From contig JAPMTS010000011.1 of the NCBI GenBank assembly GCA_026552955.1, positions 21,510-85,509 on the forward strand: 64,000 nucleotides of DNA. Direction: 5' to 3'. This stretch comes from Candidatus Methanoperedens sp. Lineage in GTDB: Archaea > Halobacteriota > Methanosarcinia > Methanosarcinales > Methanoperedenaceae. Positions 32,632 to 42,583 of the stretch are shown here, one piece after another. A program made the position numbers and the translations under genes. How positions within the stretch are numbered: the stretch's first letter is position 1; each line of letters starts with the position of its first letter. The notes below the pieces were generated by a model, which was not told where the DNA came from, made no database searches, and saw only the letters and a list, made by a program, of their open reading frames with translations.

Positions 32632-34602
32632 ATGGATGAAACCACAATAGAATCTTTACAAAAGGAAAAAAGGATCTTTGATCCACCCCCTGAATTCAGC
32701 AAAAAAGCGCATATAAAAAGTTTTGATGAATATAAGGAAATATATAAGCGATCGGTCGATGATCCCGCATCATTCTGGGTGGAAAAAGCGCATCAGCTTG
32801 AATGGTTCAAGAAATGGGAAAGAATATATTCATGGGATCCGGAAAAAGCCATTTGCCGCTGGTTCGAAGGGGGAAAGCTGAACGCATCATACAATTGCCT
32901 TGACAGGCACCTTTCCACGCACGGTGACAGGATAGCTATCATCTGGGAGGGGGATGGCGGCGAAAATCAACGGTTCACATATAAACAATTATACATAGAA
33001 GTCTGCAAATTTGCGAACGTGTTAAAGAACAAAGGAGTGAAAAAAGGGGATAGAATAGCGATTTATCTTCCCATGATACCTCAGCTTGTAATTTCTATGC
33101 TGGCATGCGCAAGGATCGGAGCCATTCACAACATTGTATTTGCGGGATTTAGCGCGAATTCACTCAAGGACCGCATCCATGACAGCTCATGTACATTCGT
33201 GATCACGGCTGATGCTGGTTATAGGGGAGGGAAAACTTTTGCGCTCAAAGAAAATGTGGACAGGGCTATAAACAGTAATGACAAAAACTCTGTGAACACG
33301 ATTATTGTTTATGAACGCACTGGCACTGAAATTAATATGAAAGAAGGTCGCGATTTCTGGTGGAATGATGAAATGAAAAATGCAAGTGATGAATGTAAAC
33401 CGGAAATTATGGACGCTGAAGATCCACTGTTCATCCTCTACACAAGCGGAAGTACCGGAAAGCCAAAAGGTGTGCTTCACACTACCGGGGGATATTTATT
33501 GTATTCTATGCAGACCTTCAAATGGATATTTGATTATCGCGATGAAGATATATACTGGTGCACCGCGGATATAGGATGGATAACCGGTCACAGTTACATT
33601 GTGTATGGTCCTCTTGCAAGCGGAGCAACGAGCCTGATGTTTGAAGGGGTCCCGAACTATCCCAAACCTGACCGGTTCTGGGAACTTGTGGAAAAATTCA
33701 AGGTCACGATCTTCTATACGGCCCCCACGGCGATCAGGGCGCTTGAACGAAGCGGGGATGAATGGCCAAAAGGAAGGGATCTTTCAAGCTTGCGGCTTCT
33801 TGGATCAGTAGGTGAGCCCATAAATCCCGAAGCCTGGATGTGGTACTATAATGTTATCGGAAACAAGCGATGTCCTATTGTGGATACATGGTGGCAGACC
33901 GAGACCGGGGGCATCCTGATAACTCCACTTCCCGGAGCGACACCCCTTAAGCCCGGTTCTGCAACGTTTCCTTTTCCTGGAATAGATCCGATAGTAATGA
34001 AAGCGGATGGAACCGAAGCAGGGATCAATGAAGGGGGGCAGCTTGTGATAAGGAAGCCCTGGCCCGGGATGATGAGGACAGTATATGGAAGCCACCAGCG
34101 ATTTATTGAGAAGTACTTCACCCAGTTCCCGGGACTTTACCAGACCGGTGACAGTGCACGCAAAGACGAGGATGGCTATTTCTGGATAATGGGAAGGATC
34201 GATGATGTGATCAAAGTTTCGGGACACAGGCTCGGAACTGCGGAGATAGAAAGCTCTCTTGTGTCCCATAATTCAGTCGCTGAAGCGGCTGTTGTGGGTT
34301 ATCCCCATAATATCAAAGGAGAAGCGATATACGCCTTCGTCACGCTTAAAGAAAATGTGACAAAGACAAATGATCTGAAGGCTGAACTTGTCACCCATGT
34401 CAGGAATTCAATTGGCCCCATCGCAAAACCTGAGAAGCTTCAATTTGCAGATGCACTTCCGAAGACTCGCTCCGGGAAGATCATGAGGCGCATATTGAGG
34501 AAAATTGCCTCCGGGGATATCCATGACCTCGGGGATATCACTACGCTGGCTGACCCTTCGGTCGTGGAACTGCTTGTTGAAGAAAGAGAACAAGACCGAT
34601 AA
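32632..34602 (+). CDS. acs: Acetyl-CoA synthetase (AMP-forming)
   Basis: 656 residues, the usual length. Adenylation motifs: [11 protein letters not shown] at residues 270-280, the acetate-pocket WWQTETGG, the hinge [20 protein letters not shown] and the C-terminal [11 protein letters not shown] with catalytic Lys616. It converts acetate, ATP and CoA to acetyl-CoA in the cytoplasm, so the cell can assimilate acetate or recover acetyl-CoA. Preceded by a TATA box and a good ribosome-binding site. valS follows after 33 bases and could be on the same transcript. Confidence 0.96.
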   Translation: MDETTIESLQKEKRIFDPPPEFSKKAHIKSFDEYKEIYKRSVDDPASFWVEKAHQLEWFKKWERIYSWDPEKAICRWFEGGKLNASYNCLDRHLSTHGDRIAIIWEGDGGENQRFTYKQLYIEVCKFANVLKNKGVKKGDRIAIYLPMIPQLVISMLACARIGAIHNIVFAGFSANSLKDRIHDSSCTFVITADAGYRGGKTFALKENVDRAINSNDKNSVNTIIVYERTGTEINMKEGRDFWWNDEMKNASDECKPEIMDAEDPLFILYTSGSTGKPKGVLHTTGGYLLYSMQTFKWIFDYRDEDIYWCTADIGWITGHSYIVYGPLASGATSLMFEGVPNYPKPDRFWELVEKFKVTIFYTAPTAIRALERSGDEWPKGRDLSSLRLLGSVGEPINPEAWMWYYNVIGNKRCPIVDTWWQTETGGILITPLPGATPLKPGSATFPFPGIDPIVMKADGTEAGINEGGQLVIRKPWPGMMRTVYGSHQRFIEKYFTQFPGLYQTGDSARKDEDGYFWIMGRIDDVIKVSGHRLGTAEIESSLVSHNSVAEAAVVGYPHNIKGEAIYAFVTLKENVTKTNDLKAELVTHVRNSIGPIAKPEKLQFADALPKTRSGKIMRRILRKIASGDIHDLGDITTLADPSVVELLVEEREQDR

Positions 34603-34635
34603 TTCTATTAATCATGCAATTAATCAAAGCGGAAC

Positions 34636-37191
34636 ATGGAACTTCCGAAAGAATACGATTATAACACCCTTGAAGAAAAATGGCTGGATACATGGCAAGA
34701 TTCCATGTACTACTTCGACCGGGACTCGAAAAAACCCCAGTTCATAATCGACACGCCCCCACCATATCCTACCGGGAATTTCCATATAGGCAATGCTCTT
34801 AACTGGTGTTATATCGATTTTGTGGCGCGCTACAAAAGGATGCGGGGCTTCAATGTGATGTTCCCCGAAGGCTGGGACTGTCACGGGCTTCCCACCGAAG
34901 TGAAAGTGGAAGAAAAATTCAATATCACCAAAAGCCAGGTCTCAAGGGAAGAATTCCGCCAAATGTGTGTGGAACTGACAGAAACAAATATCGGGCGTAT
35001 GAGAAAGAGCTTGCGGCGCCTTGGGTTTTCCATCGACTGGAGCAATGAATACATAACGATGGAGCCAGCCTATTTCGGAAAGACCCAGAAGTCATTTGTT
35101 CAGATGTACCATAGCGGCATGATATACCAGCAAAACCATCCTGTGAACTGGTGCCCGCGCTGTGAGACCGCCATTGCTTTTGCTGAAGTCGAATATGATG
35201 CACGCAGCACGGTCTTAAATTATCTTAATTTTGATCATTTGAAAATCGCAACAACAAGGCCTGAACTTCTTGCTGCATGTGTGGCCGTTGCCGTCAATCC
35301 CGATGATGAACGGTATCGTGAATCTGTGAACACAGAGATCAAAGTGCCAGTTTTCGGGCATATTGTCAGGGTCATTTCTGATAAGAGCGTTGATCCCGCT
35401 TTTGGCACAGGCGTTGTCATGATATGCACTTTCGGTGATAAACAGGACGTTCGATGGTGGGTCGAACATAAGCTTCCGCTCAGGAAAGCCATTGATAAGA
35501 CCGGGAAAATGACAGAACTCGCCGGGAAATATGCCGGAATGAGCACAGCACAATGCAAGAAAGCCATAATCGAAGACATGCAAAAAAGCGGGATACTCTT
35601 CAAACAGACAGAACTTCCCCAGAATGTGGGATTATGCTGGCGCTGCAAGACAGCCATTGAAATACTCTCGGAACGGCAGTGGTTCGTTAAAATAATTCAT
35701 GATGATATACTGAATACGGCAAATGAGGTAACCTGGGTCCCTGATTATATGAAGGTTCGGCTTGAGAACTGGACAGGTACCATGGAATGGGACTGGTGCA
35801 TATCAAGGCAGAGAATATTCGCAACACCTATCCCGGCATGGTATTGTTCTGGTTGCGGGAAAACAAAAGTGGCAAAAGAGGAGTGGCTGCCTCTTGACCC
35901 TACACAGACCCAGCCCCCCGAATCATGCGAATGCGGTCATAATGAATTCAGGGGAGAGGCAGATGTCCTTGATACCTGGATGGACTCATCAATTTCCGCA
36001 CTTATTGTATCGGGCTGGCAGAGCGACCATCCCCTGCTCCTGCCGGCACAGCTTCGCCCCCAGGGATATGATATCATCCGCACATGGTCTTTTTACACTA
36101 TTTTAAGGGCAAAGGCGCTTCTTGATAAAAGACCATGGGATACCATCCTGCTAAACGGCATGGTGCTTGGTGAAGACGGACACAAAATGAGTAAATCCCG
36201 CAATAATTTCGTCATACCTGAAGAAGTCATCACAAAGCATGGTGCGGATGCTTTCAGGCAGTGGGCGGCCATTGGCGGTACGACCGGCTCTGACATAATA
36301 TTCTCATGGAAAGATGTGGTTGCAGGCTCGCGGTTCCTGCAGAAACTCTGGAGTATCGTGCGGTTCTCATTGCCGCATATTTCTAAAAATTCTGCAACTC
36401 TGACGCCAATTGACCTGTGGCTCCTCAGTAAGTTGAATGGCCTTATTAAAGAAACAACACAAAAGATGGACGCATACCAGTTCGATGAGACATTCAAGGC
36501 CATACGCGGATTTGCATGGGATGTCCTTGCTGATAACTATATTGAACTTGCAAAATCAAGACTTTATGGGGAAGGTGAAAGAAAGAAAGCGGCTGCATAT
36601 ACGCTTTATGTCGCCATTGAGACTCTTTCACGGCTTCTTGCGCCCTTCCTTCCTTATTTCACAGAGGAGATCTATTCACATATCAGGAAGGAAAGCGTCC
36701 ACCTCCAGCCATGGCCAGAGGTTGACGAATCGCTTATCAATGCAGAAGCAGAAGCAAGAGGTGAATTGATAAAAGAGATGACTTCTGTCATAAGACGGTA
36801 TAAAGCAGAACACGGCATGCCTTTAAATGCCCCCCTGAAAGAAATAGAGATATATTCCTCCATACCCGATGCATCCGATATTGCAGGAGCTGCCAATTCA
36901 CCTATTAAACTCAAATCCGGGGCGCCGGATTTTGAAATTGTGCCAAAAGAGATAAAACCCAATATGAAAGTTCTCGGGAAGACTTACAGGAGCAGGGCAA
37001 AATCAATTGCAGAAGCGCTCATCCATGCAGATGTGAACCTTGCAGAATCAGGAAATATTACCCTGAATGTGGGCGGTGAGGAAATTATTCTTGATGCCTC
37101 CTGTTTTACTCTTGAAAAGGAAAGGCTGTTGAAAGGGAAAGCAGTGGATGTCCTTGAAGTTGGGACTTCAACGATCGTGATTATGCGTTAG
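34636..37191 (+). CDS. valS: Valyl-tRNA synthetase
   Basis: 851 residues. Class I signature [12 protein letters not shown] (HIGN at 50-53) and KMSKS at 517-521. The editing domain with [15 protein letters not shown], the zinc-type [17 protein letters not shown] and the anticodon-binding helical domain follow. The pattern [19 protein letters not shown] and [14 protein letters not shown] is that of archaeal ValRS, distinguishing it from IleRS and LeuRS. It attaches valine to tRNA-Val. Its stop overlaps the end of the convergent gene by four bases. Confidence 0.96.
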   Translation: MELPKEYDYNTLEEKWLDTWQDSMYYFDRDSKKPQFIIDTPPPYPTGNFHIGNALNWCYIDFVARYKRMRGFNVMFPEGWDCHGLPTEVKVEEKFNITKSQVSREEFRQMCVELTETNIGRMRKSLRRLGFSIDWSNEYITMEPAYFGKTQKSFVQMYHSGMIYQQNHPVNWCPRCETAIAFAEVEYDARSTVLNYLNFDHLKIATTRPELLAACVAVAVNPDDERYRESVNTEIKVPVFGHIVRVISDKSVDPAFGTGVVMICTFGDKQDVRWWVEHKLPLRKAIDKTGKMTELAGKYAGMSTAQCKKAIIEDMQKSGILFKQTELPQNVGLCWRCKTAIEILSERQWFVKIIHDDILNTANEVTWVPDYMKVRLENWTGTMEWDWCISRQRIFATPIPAWYCSGCGKTKVAKEEWLPLDPTQTQPPESCECGHNEFRGEADVLDTWMDSSISALIVSGWQSDHPLLLPAQLRPQGYDIIRTWSFYTILRAKALLDKRPWDTILLNGMVLGEDGHKMSKSRNNFVIPEEVITKHGADAFRQWAAIGGTTGSDIIFSWKDVVAGSRFLQKLWSIVRFSLPHISKNSATLTPIDLWLLSKLNGLIKETTQKMDAYQFDETFKAIRGFAWDVLADNYIELAKSRLYGEGERKKAAAYTLYVAIETLSRLLAPFLPYFTEEIYSHIRKESVHLQPWPEVDESLINAEAEARGELIKEMTSVIRRYKAEHGMPLNAPLKEIEIYSSIPDASDIAGAANSPIKLKSGAPDFEIVPKEIKPNMKVLGKTYRSRAKSIAEALIHADVNLAESGNITLNVGGEEIILDASCFTLEKERLLKGKAVDVLEVGTSTIVIMR

Positions 37192-37556
37192 GATATATTC
37201 TTTTTCTCATTCTTTGAATATATCATCTTGTACCATTCATAAGCAAGGGTAACAAGGAATACCAGCACCATAAATTCAAAGATACTTGATATATGCACAA
37301 ATAAAGAACTATTGGTCAAATAATAAAGCGATACGATGAAATCCAGAAATTGGTGAGCGGCCTGGGAGGCACCTGCTAGAAACGTATATTGCCAGTTCTT
37401 TACGAGGAAGTTCTTATTGAGAAAAACACGGGCTTTTATAAGGTCAATATCTATATGTTGCCATTTCTTCCAGATCCTTATTACTAAATAAAGACCGATC
37501 ACTCCTATGAGAGCTGAACCGCCAGAATGTAATGTTATTAATGAAATATTTGCCAT
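37188..37556 (-). CDS. Small membrane protein, unknown
   Basis: 122 residues with three predicted membrane helices: [43 protein letters not shown] and [19 protein letters not shown]. The loop between helices 1 and 2 is basic ([21 protein letters not shown]). I do not recognise a family. It is divergent from thi4, with an inverted-repeat site in the shared promoter region, and convergent to valS. Confidence 0.6.
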   Translation of the reverse strand: MANISLITLHSGGSALIGVIGLYLVIRIWKKWQHIDIDLIKARVFLNKNFLVKNWQYTFLAGASQAAHQFLDFIVSLYYLTNSSLFVHISSIFEFMVLVFLVTLAYEWYKMIYSKNEKKNIS

Positions 37557-37610
37557 GTTTTGCTCTCTTTGATTTATTTTGTCACCTAATAATATTTATC
37601 CATATTCTAA

Positions 37611-37638
37611 TTCACACTTCAATTTAACTGAGTGTGAA
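37611..37638. promoter_or_regulatory. Inverted-repeat operator upstream of thi4
   Basis: TTCACACT (37611-37618) and AGTGTGAA (37631-37638) form a perfect 8-bp inverted repeat with half-sites two helical turns apart. A further AAGTGTGG half-site follows at 37641-37648. The likely thi4 TATA box GTTTATAG is at 37659-37666, so the sites lie just upstream of the promoter. A dimeric regulator controlling thiamine synthesis is a reasonable guess. Confidence 0.45.
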
Positions 37639-37699
37639 AAAAGTGTGGTGTCAGAAAAGTTTATAGTTGGCAGAAGCCCTATTACAGCAAGGTGAAATT

Positions 37700-38530
37700 A
37701 TGACGAATATCAGCGAAATACATGTTACAAAAACGATAGTTAATGAATTCCTGGATGATTTTACAAAGAATATCCTTGACAGCGATGTTGTTGTTGTGGG
37801 CTCAGGACCATGTGGCGCCGCAGCAGCAAAATATTGCGCCCAAAAAGGTCTTAAGACCGTTATGATCGAGAGAAATCTCTACGCAGGCGGCGGTATGTGG
37901 CAGGGCGGCTATCTAATGCCCAAGAACACCGTGGGCGCGCCTGCGAACAAGATACTTGAAGAATGCGGCGTAAACCTTAAGGATGCGGGAAATGGCCTGT
38001 ATGTCTGCGATTCTTTTGAAATGGTCTCAAAGATGCTGGCAAGTGCCTGCGATGCTGGAGTAAAGCTTTTGAACTCCACAAATGTAGACGATATCATCCT
38101 GAAAGAAGACCATGTTGACGGTGTCGTCATCCAGTGGTTCCCGGCAAAGCAAATGCCTCCTTTCATGACCTGCATGGATCCTATAGCGATAAGGTCTAAA
38201 GTTGTAATTGATGCAACAGGGCACGATTCATTCCTTGTTAAGCGCTTAAGTGAACAGAGATCAGGCATTCCTATTCCAAAAGGATGCGGTTCGCTCTGGG
38301 TAGATGAAGCAGAGAAACAGACAGTTGAACTCACTCATGAAATCTATCCGGGTCTCATTGTCGCAGGAATGTCGGCAACCTCAACATACGGCGCGCCGCG
38401 CATGGGCCCGATATTCGGTGGTATGCTGCTTGCAGGAAAGAAAGCGGCAGAACTTGCTTACGATAAGATCATGGGCGTCAAAGGCATAAAAGTCAACAGC
38501 CGTGCCCCCGATGTCCTGGTAACAGAATAG
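37700..38530 (+). CDS. thi4: Thiamine thiazole synthase (Thi4)
   Basis: 276 residues from the ATG at 37700, preceded by AAGGTGA at 37690-37695; an upstream TTG frame extension to 37667 covers the TATA box and is unlikely. The Rossmann fold GSGPCGAAAAKY, IERNLYAGGGMWQGG, the glycine-rich core and the C-terminal ATSTYGAPRMGPIFGGML are typical of Thi4. It makes adenosine diphosphate thiazole from NAD and glycine. The active-site segment reads MTCMDP with Cys158 immediately before Met-Asp-Pro, where many methanogen enzymes have His. Thi4 uses glycine, and this locus also carries threonine-to-glycine enzymes. Confidence 0.93.
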   Translation: MTNISEIHVTKTIVNEFLDDFTKNILDSDVVVVGSGPCGAAAAKYCAQKGLKTVMIERNLYAGGGMWQGGYLMPKNTVGAPANKILEECGVNLKDAGNGLYVCDSFEMVSKMLASACDAGVKLLNSTNVDDIILKEDHVDGVVIQWFPAKQMPPFMTCMDPIAIRSKVVIDATGHDSFLVKRLSEQRSGIPIPKGCGSLWVDEAEKQTVELTHEIYPGLIVAGMSATSTYGAPRMGPIFGGMLLAGKKAAELAYDKIMGVKGIKVNSRAPDVLVTE

Positions 38531-38540
38531 ATCTGTAATG

Positions 38541-38563
38541 GGGCGAAAGCCCGAACTTTTTTT
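38541..38563. terminator. Hairpin plus T-run between thi4 and flavodoxin
   Basis: GGGC-GAAA-GCCC at 38541-38552 followed by a T7 tract at 38557-38563. It sits between two convergent genes and can end the thi4 transcript. Confidence 0.6.
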
Positions 38564-38577
38564 CATTTTTAGAGATT

Positions 38578-39054
38578 TCACGCGACAATATAGTTTGATT
38601 TGAGTTTATGTACCGCATCTGCGAGTTTTTCTCCCATTTCAAGAGCATTTGCTTTATCCGCTTCCCCCGGCATACCTTTAACCGCCAGACCTGGTTTTAT
38701 GAACTGGGGATTTAATACGTCTGCCAATTTTTCCAGTGATGCAAGCGCAGCAGCCTGCCTCCCCTGTCCTGTTGTAAAAAGTAATAGAGGTTTACCACTT
38801 ACTTTCTCTTTTCTTTGATAGAGTTCCTCAAAGAGATTTTTAATTTCTCCTTCCATATACTCAGTAGCAGAATGTGAACCAATCGCATAACCATTGAATG
38901 AAACCGCATCATCTGGTTTGACATTCCTTGCTCTTTTCACATCAACTTCTATACCCTTCACTTTTCTCATCCCTTCTGCTATCACCTGTGCAAGTTTTTC
39001 AGTACTCCCTGTTCCAGATGCATACGTTATTAGAATTTTTTTGTTATTAGCCAC
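38578..39054 (-). CDS. Flavodoxin-like protein
   Basis: 158 residues. The FMN phosphate loop is TYASGTGSTEKLA near residues 10-22, followed by the flavodoxin alternation of strands and helices (VKRARNVKPDD, YAIGSHSATEYMEGEI, PLLLFTTGQGRQAAALASL). It binds FMN and carries electrons or acts as a small NAD(P)H/quinone oxidoreductase-like protein. The partner is unknown. It begins at GTG 39054 with AGGAGATGAT at good distance; a TATA-like GTTTATAG lies on its strand near 39105-39112. It is alone in its transcript. Confidence 0.85.
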   Translation of the reverse strand: MANNKKILITYASGTGSTEKLAQVIAEGMRKVKGIEVDVKRARNVKPDDAVSFNGYAIGSHSATEYMEGEIKNLFEELYQRKEKVSGKPLLLFTTGQGRQAAALASLEKLADVLNPQFIKPGLAVKGMPGEADKANALEMGEKLADAVHKLKSNYIVA

Positions 39055-39191
39055 AAGATCATCTCCTGTTATGATTGTATCCAGAGTATTGATACAGAAC
39101 TATAAACACTTTTTCTTATCTTGCACATGAGAATTGTCACGGACTCCCTGACAAGTCAGGTGGTCTTCTCTACCCCCTGGAATAATTTGAT

Positions 39192-40370
39192 TCAAATCAA
39201 TTTCATTCTTTTTCCCACGTTCTCAAAAATCGCAATTGCCTCATCCAGATCTTCTCTTGTATGCTGAGCTGTCACATTTATCCTCACCCTGGCCTTATCC
39301 TTTGCCACAAGAGGGAAAACAATAGGCTTGGCAAATAGACCTTCCTCGAAAAGTTGTCTGGAAAGTTCCATCGCTTCTTTGCTCTCTCCTGCCATAACAG
39401 GAGTAATGGGTGTCTGGCTGTACCCTATATCAAAACCAAGGTCAATCATGGCTGTCTTGAAATACCGGGTATTTTCCCATAGCTGCTGCAGGTGCTCTGG
39501 CTCGTCCTGTATCATCCTGATTGCTTCCATCGTCGCTGCTGCAACTGATGGCGGGTGAGCTGTGGTAAAGATGAAGCTGCGAGCTGTGTTAATAAGATAA
39601 TCCCTCACATCCTTCCGACCTGCGATATAACCGCCCAGGCTGCCAAAAGCTTTGCTCAGAGTGCCCATATCAATATCCACCTTCCCTTCAAGGCCAAAAT
39701 GGTCAACGATACCCCTTCCGTCCTTTCCAAGTACTCCATCGCCGTGCGCATCATCCACCATTACCATTGCATCATATTCCTCTGCCAGTTCCACTATCCT
39801 GTCAAGAGGTGCAATATCCCCGTCCATGCTGAAAACCCCATCAGTAACGATGAGCCGTCGCCTTGCTTCTTTTGCCTCCATAAGCACTTTTTTCAAGCCT
39901 TCCATATCCAGGTGAGGATATACAAAGCGTTTTGATTTCGTCAGCCTCACCCCATCGATAATGCTGCCGTGATTGAGTTCATCGCTGATAATGGCATCCT
40001 CTTCGCCCATCAGGGCCTGGATAGTGCCCCTGTTTGCGGCAATCCCTGCAACGAACACAAGAGCAGCTTGCGTATGTTTATATTCAGCCAGCATCTCCTC
40101 AAGCTGGATATGTATTTCCATAGTTCCTGCAATTTGCCGCACTGCTCCGGCGCCGAATCCCCATGTATCTATGGCTTTTTTTGCAGCTTCTCTCAACCGA
40201 TTATGATTTGCAAAACCCAGGTAATTATTCGTACACATAATAATTACTTCTTTCCCGTTCAGGACAACACGGTTCTTTTGTTCTGTGCCAAGCACAGGAA
40301 GTTCTGTGAAAAGATTCTTATCCTTCAGGTCCTGGATCATTCCTTTTAAGAAATCCATTTTATTGCTCAT
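39192..40370 (-). CDS. kbl: Glycine C-acetyltransferase (2-amino-3-ketobutyrate CoA ligase)
   Basis: 392 residues. Alpha-oxoamine synthase family: TNNYLGFANHNRL, GSGAVR-type segment FGAGAVRQIAGTMEIH, DDAHGDGVLG and the PLP-lysine segment GTLSKAFGSLGGYIAG with Lys240. It cleaves 2-amino-3-ketobutyrate with CoA to glycine and acetyl-CoA. It is divergent from threonine dehydrogenase, whose product is its substrate; the two share an 85-base promoter region with an inverted repeat. Length and motifs favour kbl over 8-amino-7-oxononanoate synthase (bioF), as does the neighbour. Confidence 0.93.
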   Translation of the reverse strand: MSNKMDFLKGMIQDLKDKNLFTELPVLGTEQKNRVVLNGKEVIIMCTNNYLGFANHNRLREAAKKAIDTWGFGAGAVRQIAGTMEIHIQLEEMLAEYKHTQAALVFVAGIAANRGTIQALMGEEDAIISDELNHGSIIDGVRLTKSKRFVYPHLDMEGLKKVLMEAKEARRRLIVTDGVFSMDGDIAPLDRIVELAEEYDAMVMVDDAHGDGVLGKDGRGIVDHFGLEGKVDIDMGTLSKAFGSLGGYIAGRKDVRDYLINTARSFIFTTAHPPSVAAATMEAIRMIQDEPEHLQQLWENTRYFKTAMIDLGFDIGYSQTPITPVMAGESKEAMELSRQLFEEGLFAKPIVFPLVAKDKARVRINVTAQHTREDLDEAIAIFENVGKRMKLI

Positions 40371-40401
40371 TCATTTTCACCCCTTTTAATGAGTATCTCT
40401 G

Positions 40402-40445
40402 ACAAACTATATATCTTGTAGAACTGGATAACTAATATAGTTTGT
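40402..40445. promoter_or_regulatory. 11-bp inverted repeat in the kbl-tdh divergent promoter
   Basis: ACAAACTATAT (40402-40412) and ATATAGTTTGT (40435-40445) are exact reverse complements, 22 bases apart (centre to centre 33 bases, about three helical turns). Each arm contains a TATA-like element facing outward. A dimeric or tetrameric regulator binding both arms could control kbl and tdh together. Confidence 0.6.
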
Positions 40446-40455
40446 AGGGGGAATT

Positions 40456-41487
40456 ATGAAAGCTGTTAGAAAGACAAAAGAAGGACAAGGGCTTGAACTT
40501 GTGGATATCCCTGTTCCTGAATGCCAGGATCATGAAGTATTAGTGAAGGTAAAAGCATGTTCCATGTGCGGCACCGATGTTCATATTTATAACTGGGAAC
40601 ACCCCTGGTCAGAGGGAAGGATCAAACCTCCCAGGACTATCGGCCATGAGATATGCGGGGAAGTGATAGAAATAGGAGATGATGTCACCCTTGTCAATGA
40701 AGGTGACATCGTTTCTGCTGAGTCGCACATCTTTGATGGCAAATGTATGCAGTGCAGGATGGGAAATATGCATATCTGTGAAAATCTAAAGTTCTTCGGA
40801 GTGGATGTTGACGGATTCTTTGCCGAATTTGCCGTCATTCCAGAAACAAATGTCTGGAAAAATCCCCCCGATATGTCATTTGAGATAGCGACCCTTCAGG
40901 AATCAATCGGGAACAGCGTGTATATAGTTTTCAGTAATGATGTGACCGCAAAGACAGTCGCGGTTTTCGGGGGCGGCCCAACGGCTCTTTTTGCCATCGG
41001 CATCTTAAGGGCAGCAGGCGCAACATGTATAATTTCGGTTGCGGGCTCAAGCCAGCATCTTGATATTGCAAAAAAGATGGGTGCGGATATTGTAATAAAC
41101 AGGCATGAGAAAGACCCTGTGCAGGAAATCCTGGATATGACCGGAGGCAAGGGAGCAGATGTTTTTCTAGAGATGTCGGGCAGCGGAAATGCTCTCAATC
41201 AAGGTCTTAAAGCATTGCGACCCAGAGGGAGAGCCTCTATCTTGGGGCTACCCACAAAAGATGTAAGCATCGACATATCCAAAGATCTCGTGATGAAAGA
41301 TATAACGGTTCGGGGTGTATACGGCAGGAAGGTCTGGGATACATGGATAACTACATCAAGGCTTCTTTCGACCGGAAAATTCGATCCTTCTCCTGTTATT
41401 ACTCACAGAATAAAGCTTGATGAATTCGAGGTAGGGTTCGATGCCATGAAATCCGGCAATTCGGGAAAGGTCGTGATGTTCCCCTGA
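40456..41487 (+). CDS. tdh: L-threonine 3-dehydrogenase
   Basis: 343 residues, zinc medium-chain dehydrogenase. Catalytic zinc ligands are Cys38 (CSMCGTDVHIYNWEHPW), His64 and Glu65 (TIGHEICG). The NAD fold begins FGGGPTALFAIGI. It oxidises L-threonine to 2-amino-3-ketobutyrate, which kbl uses. The structural zinc loop reads DGKCMQCRMGNMHIC: Cys97, Cys100 and Cys108 are present but the first of the usual four Cys is Asp94. The start ATG follows a G-rich ribosome-binding site. The context with kbl and glycine cleavage makes threonine the likely substrate. Confidence 0.93.
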   Translation: MKAVRKTKEGQGLELVDIPVPECQDHEVLVKVKACSMCGTDVHIYNWEHPWSEGRIKPPRTIGHEICGEVIEIGDDVTLVNEGDIVSAESHIFDGKCMQCRMGNMHICENLKFFGVDVDGFFAEFAVIPETNVWKNPPDMSFEIATLQESIGNSVYIVFSNDVTAKTVAVFGGGPTALFAIGILRAAGATCIISVAGSSQHLDIAKKMGADIVINRHEKDPVQEILDMTGGKGADVFLEMSGSGNALNQGLKALRPRGRASILGLPTKDVSIDISKDLVMKDITVRGVYGRKVWDTWITTSRLLSTGKFDPSPVITHRIKLDEFEVGFDAMKSGNSGKVVMFP

Positions 41488-41562
41488 ATTTCACTGCCGA
41501 TTCTGGTTGTTGGGAGGTGCTCTGGATAATAAATGAATACAACGAAATTTTATGATTTTTCA

Positions 41563-41627
41563 GACAGGATTTACAGGATCAACAGGATTGGATTGAAAAG
41601 TTATCCTGTAAATCCTGTTATCCTGTC
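41563..41627. repeat. CAGGAT-type inverted repeat
   Basis: A left arm of alternating ACAGGAT units (GACAGGATTTACAGGATC..., 41563-41589) is followed 12 bases later by its near-complement (TATCCTGTAAATCCTGTTATCCTGTC, 41602-41627). Elements built from ACAGGAT/TAACAGGAT units recur in the intergenic regions of many bacterial and archaeal genomes. Between convergent tdh and lipA it can also act as a terminator for both. Confidence 0.7.
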
Positions 41628-41698
41628 GAATTGTGCTTCTGCTTGTAATTTTTTATGAAAATAAGTGTCTATTTTGCTTATAATTAAAAAACAAAGAA

Positions 41699-42565
41699 TT
41701 ATATCGAATTTGCTACAGGCTCAGTAGATGGGATGGGCATATACGAACTCCTGACAAGAGGACCGCTAACTACCAAGAGAAATCCCATGTCCTGCGCTTT
41801 CCTTTTATAATATGCAAAATGCTCAGGGTGCAAATACTCTTTAACCTCCATCTGGTATTTTGTAGGTCTTAAGTATTGACCCAGGGTTATGATATCTACA
41901 CCCGCATTCTTCAAATCATGCATTGTTCTTAGTATCATTTCTTCCGTCTCCCCCAGCCCGAGCATAAGAGACGATTTGGTATAGATGGAAGAAGACATTT
42001 GCTTTATATATTTCAGAACTTCCAGGGATAAACGATAACCTGCCCTTTTATCCCTGGCCAGAGTCTGAAATTCCTCAGTTGTCTCTATATTATGCGCAAT
42101 AATATCAGGACTGACCATCACAATCTTTTCCAGGCTCCGAATATCTCCCTGAAAATCAGGGATTAAAGCCTCTATAGTTATATTCATGTTCAAATCTTTT
42201 ATTGCCCTGATGCAATTTGCAACGTGGACGGCACCGCCATCGATGAGATCATCCCTATCCACTGATGTCAATATAACGTGTTTTAGTCCAATATTTTCAA
42301 CTGCTGCAGCTATCCTTTCTGGTTCTGAGGCGTCCAGAGGTTCCCCGATCCTCCCCTTTTTCACCGCGCAGAATCTGCAGTTTCTGGAACAGACAGACCC
42401 CATGATCATAAAGGTAGCTGTGCCCCTGCTCCAGCATTCCCCAACATTGGGGCAATTCGCACTCTGGCATACGGTGTTCAAACCGTGATCTGACAGCGAC
42501 TTTTGTAACGCTTGATACTTTACTCCCGTTGGGGGTCTTACTGTAAGCCATCTGGGTTTTATCAT
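41699..42565 (-). CDS. lipA: Lipoyl synthase
   Basis: 288 residues. Both Fe-S clusters are marked: the auxiliary CQSANCPNVGEC (C-x4-C-x5-C) and the radical SAM CSRNCRFC (C-x3-C-x2-C), plus the C-terminal RSSY serine ligand. It inserts two sulfurs into octanoyl-protein to make lipoyl groups, needed by GcvH. This is the classical LipA; archaea often use the unrelated LipS1/LipS2 pair instead. It is the last gene of the gcvPB-NAD kinase-lplB-lplA-lipA operon, 18 bases after lplA. Confidence 0.96.
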   Translation of the reverse strand: MIKPRWLTVRPPTGVKYQALQKSLSDHGLNTVCQSANCPNVGECWSRGTATFMIMGSVCSRNCRFCAVKKGRIGEPLDASEPERIAAAVENIGLKHVILTSVDRDDLIDGGAVHVANCIRAIKDLNMNITIEALIPDFQGDIRSLEKIVMVSPDIIAHNIETTEEFQTLARDKRAGYRLSLEVLKYIKQMSSSIYTKSSLMLGLGETEEMILRTMHDLKNAGVDIITLGQYLRPTKYQMEVKEYLHPEHFAYYKRKAQDMGFLLVVSGPLVRSSYMPIPSTEPVANSI

Positions 42566-42583
42566 AATGGATAGAAGAAACGA

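Noticed and set aside
39135..39175. Small CCTGAC-GTCAGG hairpin before kbl end as a riboswitch
   Set aside because: Only a six-base stem with a two-base loop, located downstream of kbl rather than in a leader. It may help termination but nothing more can be supported.
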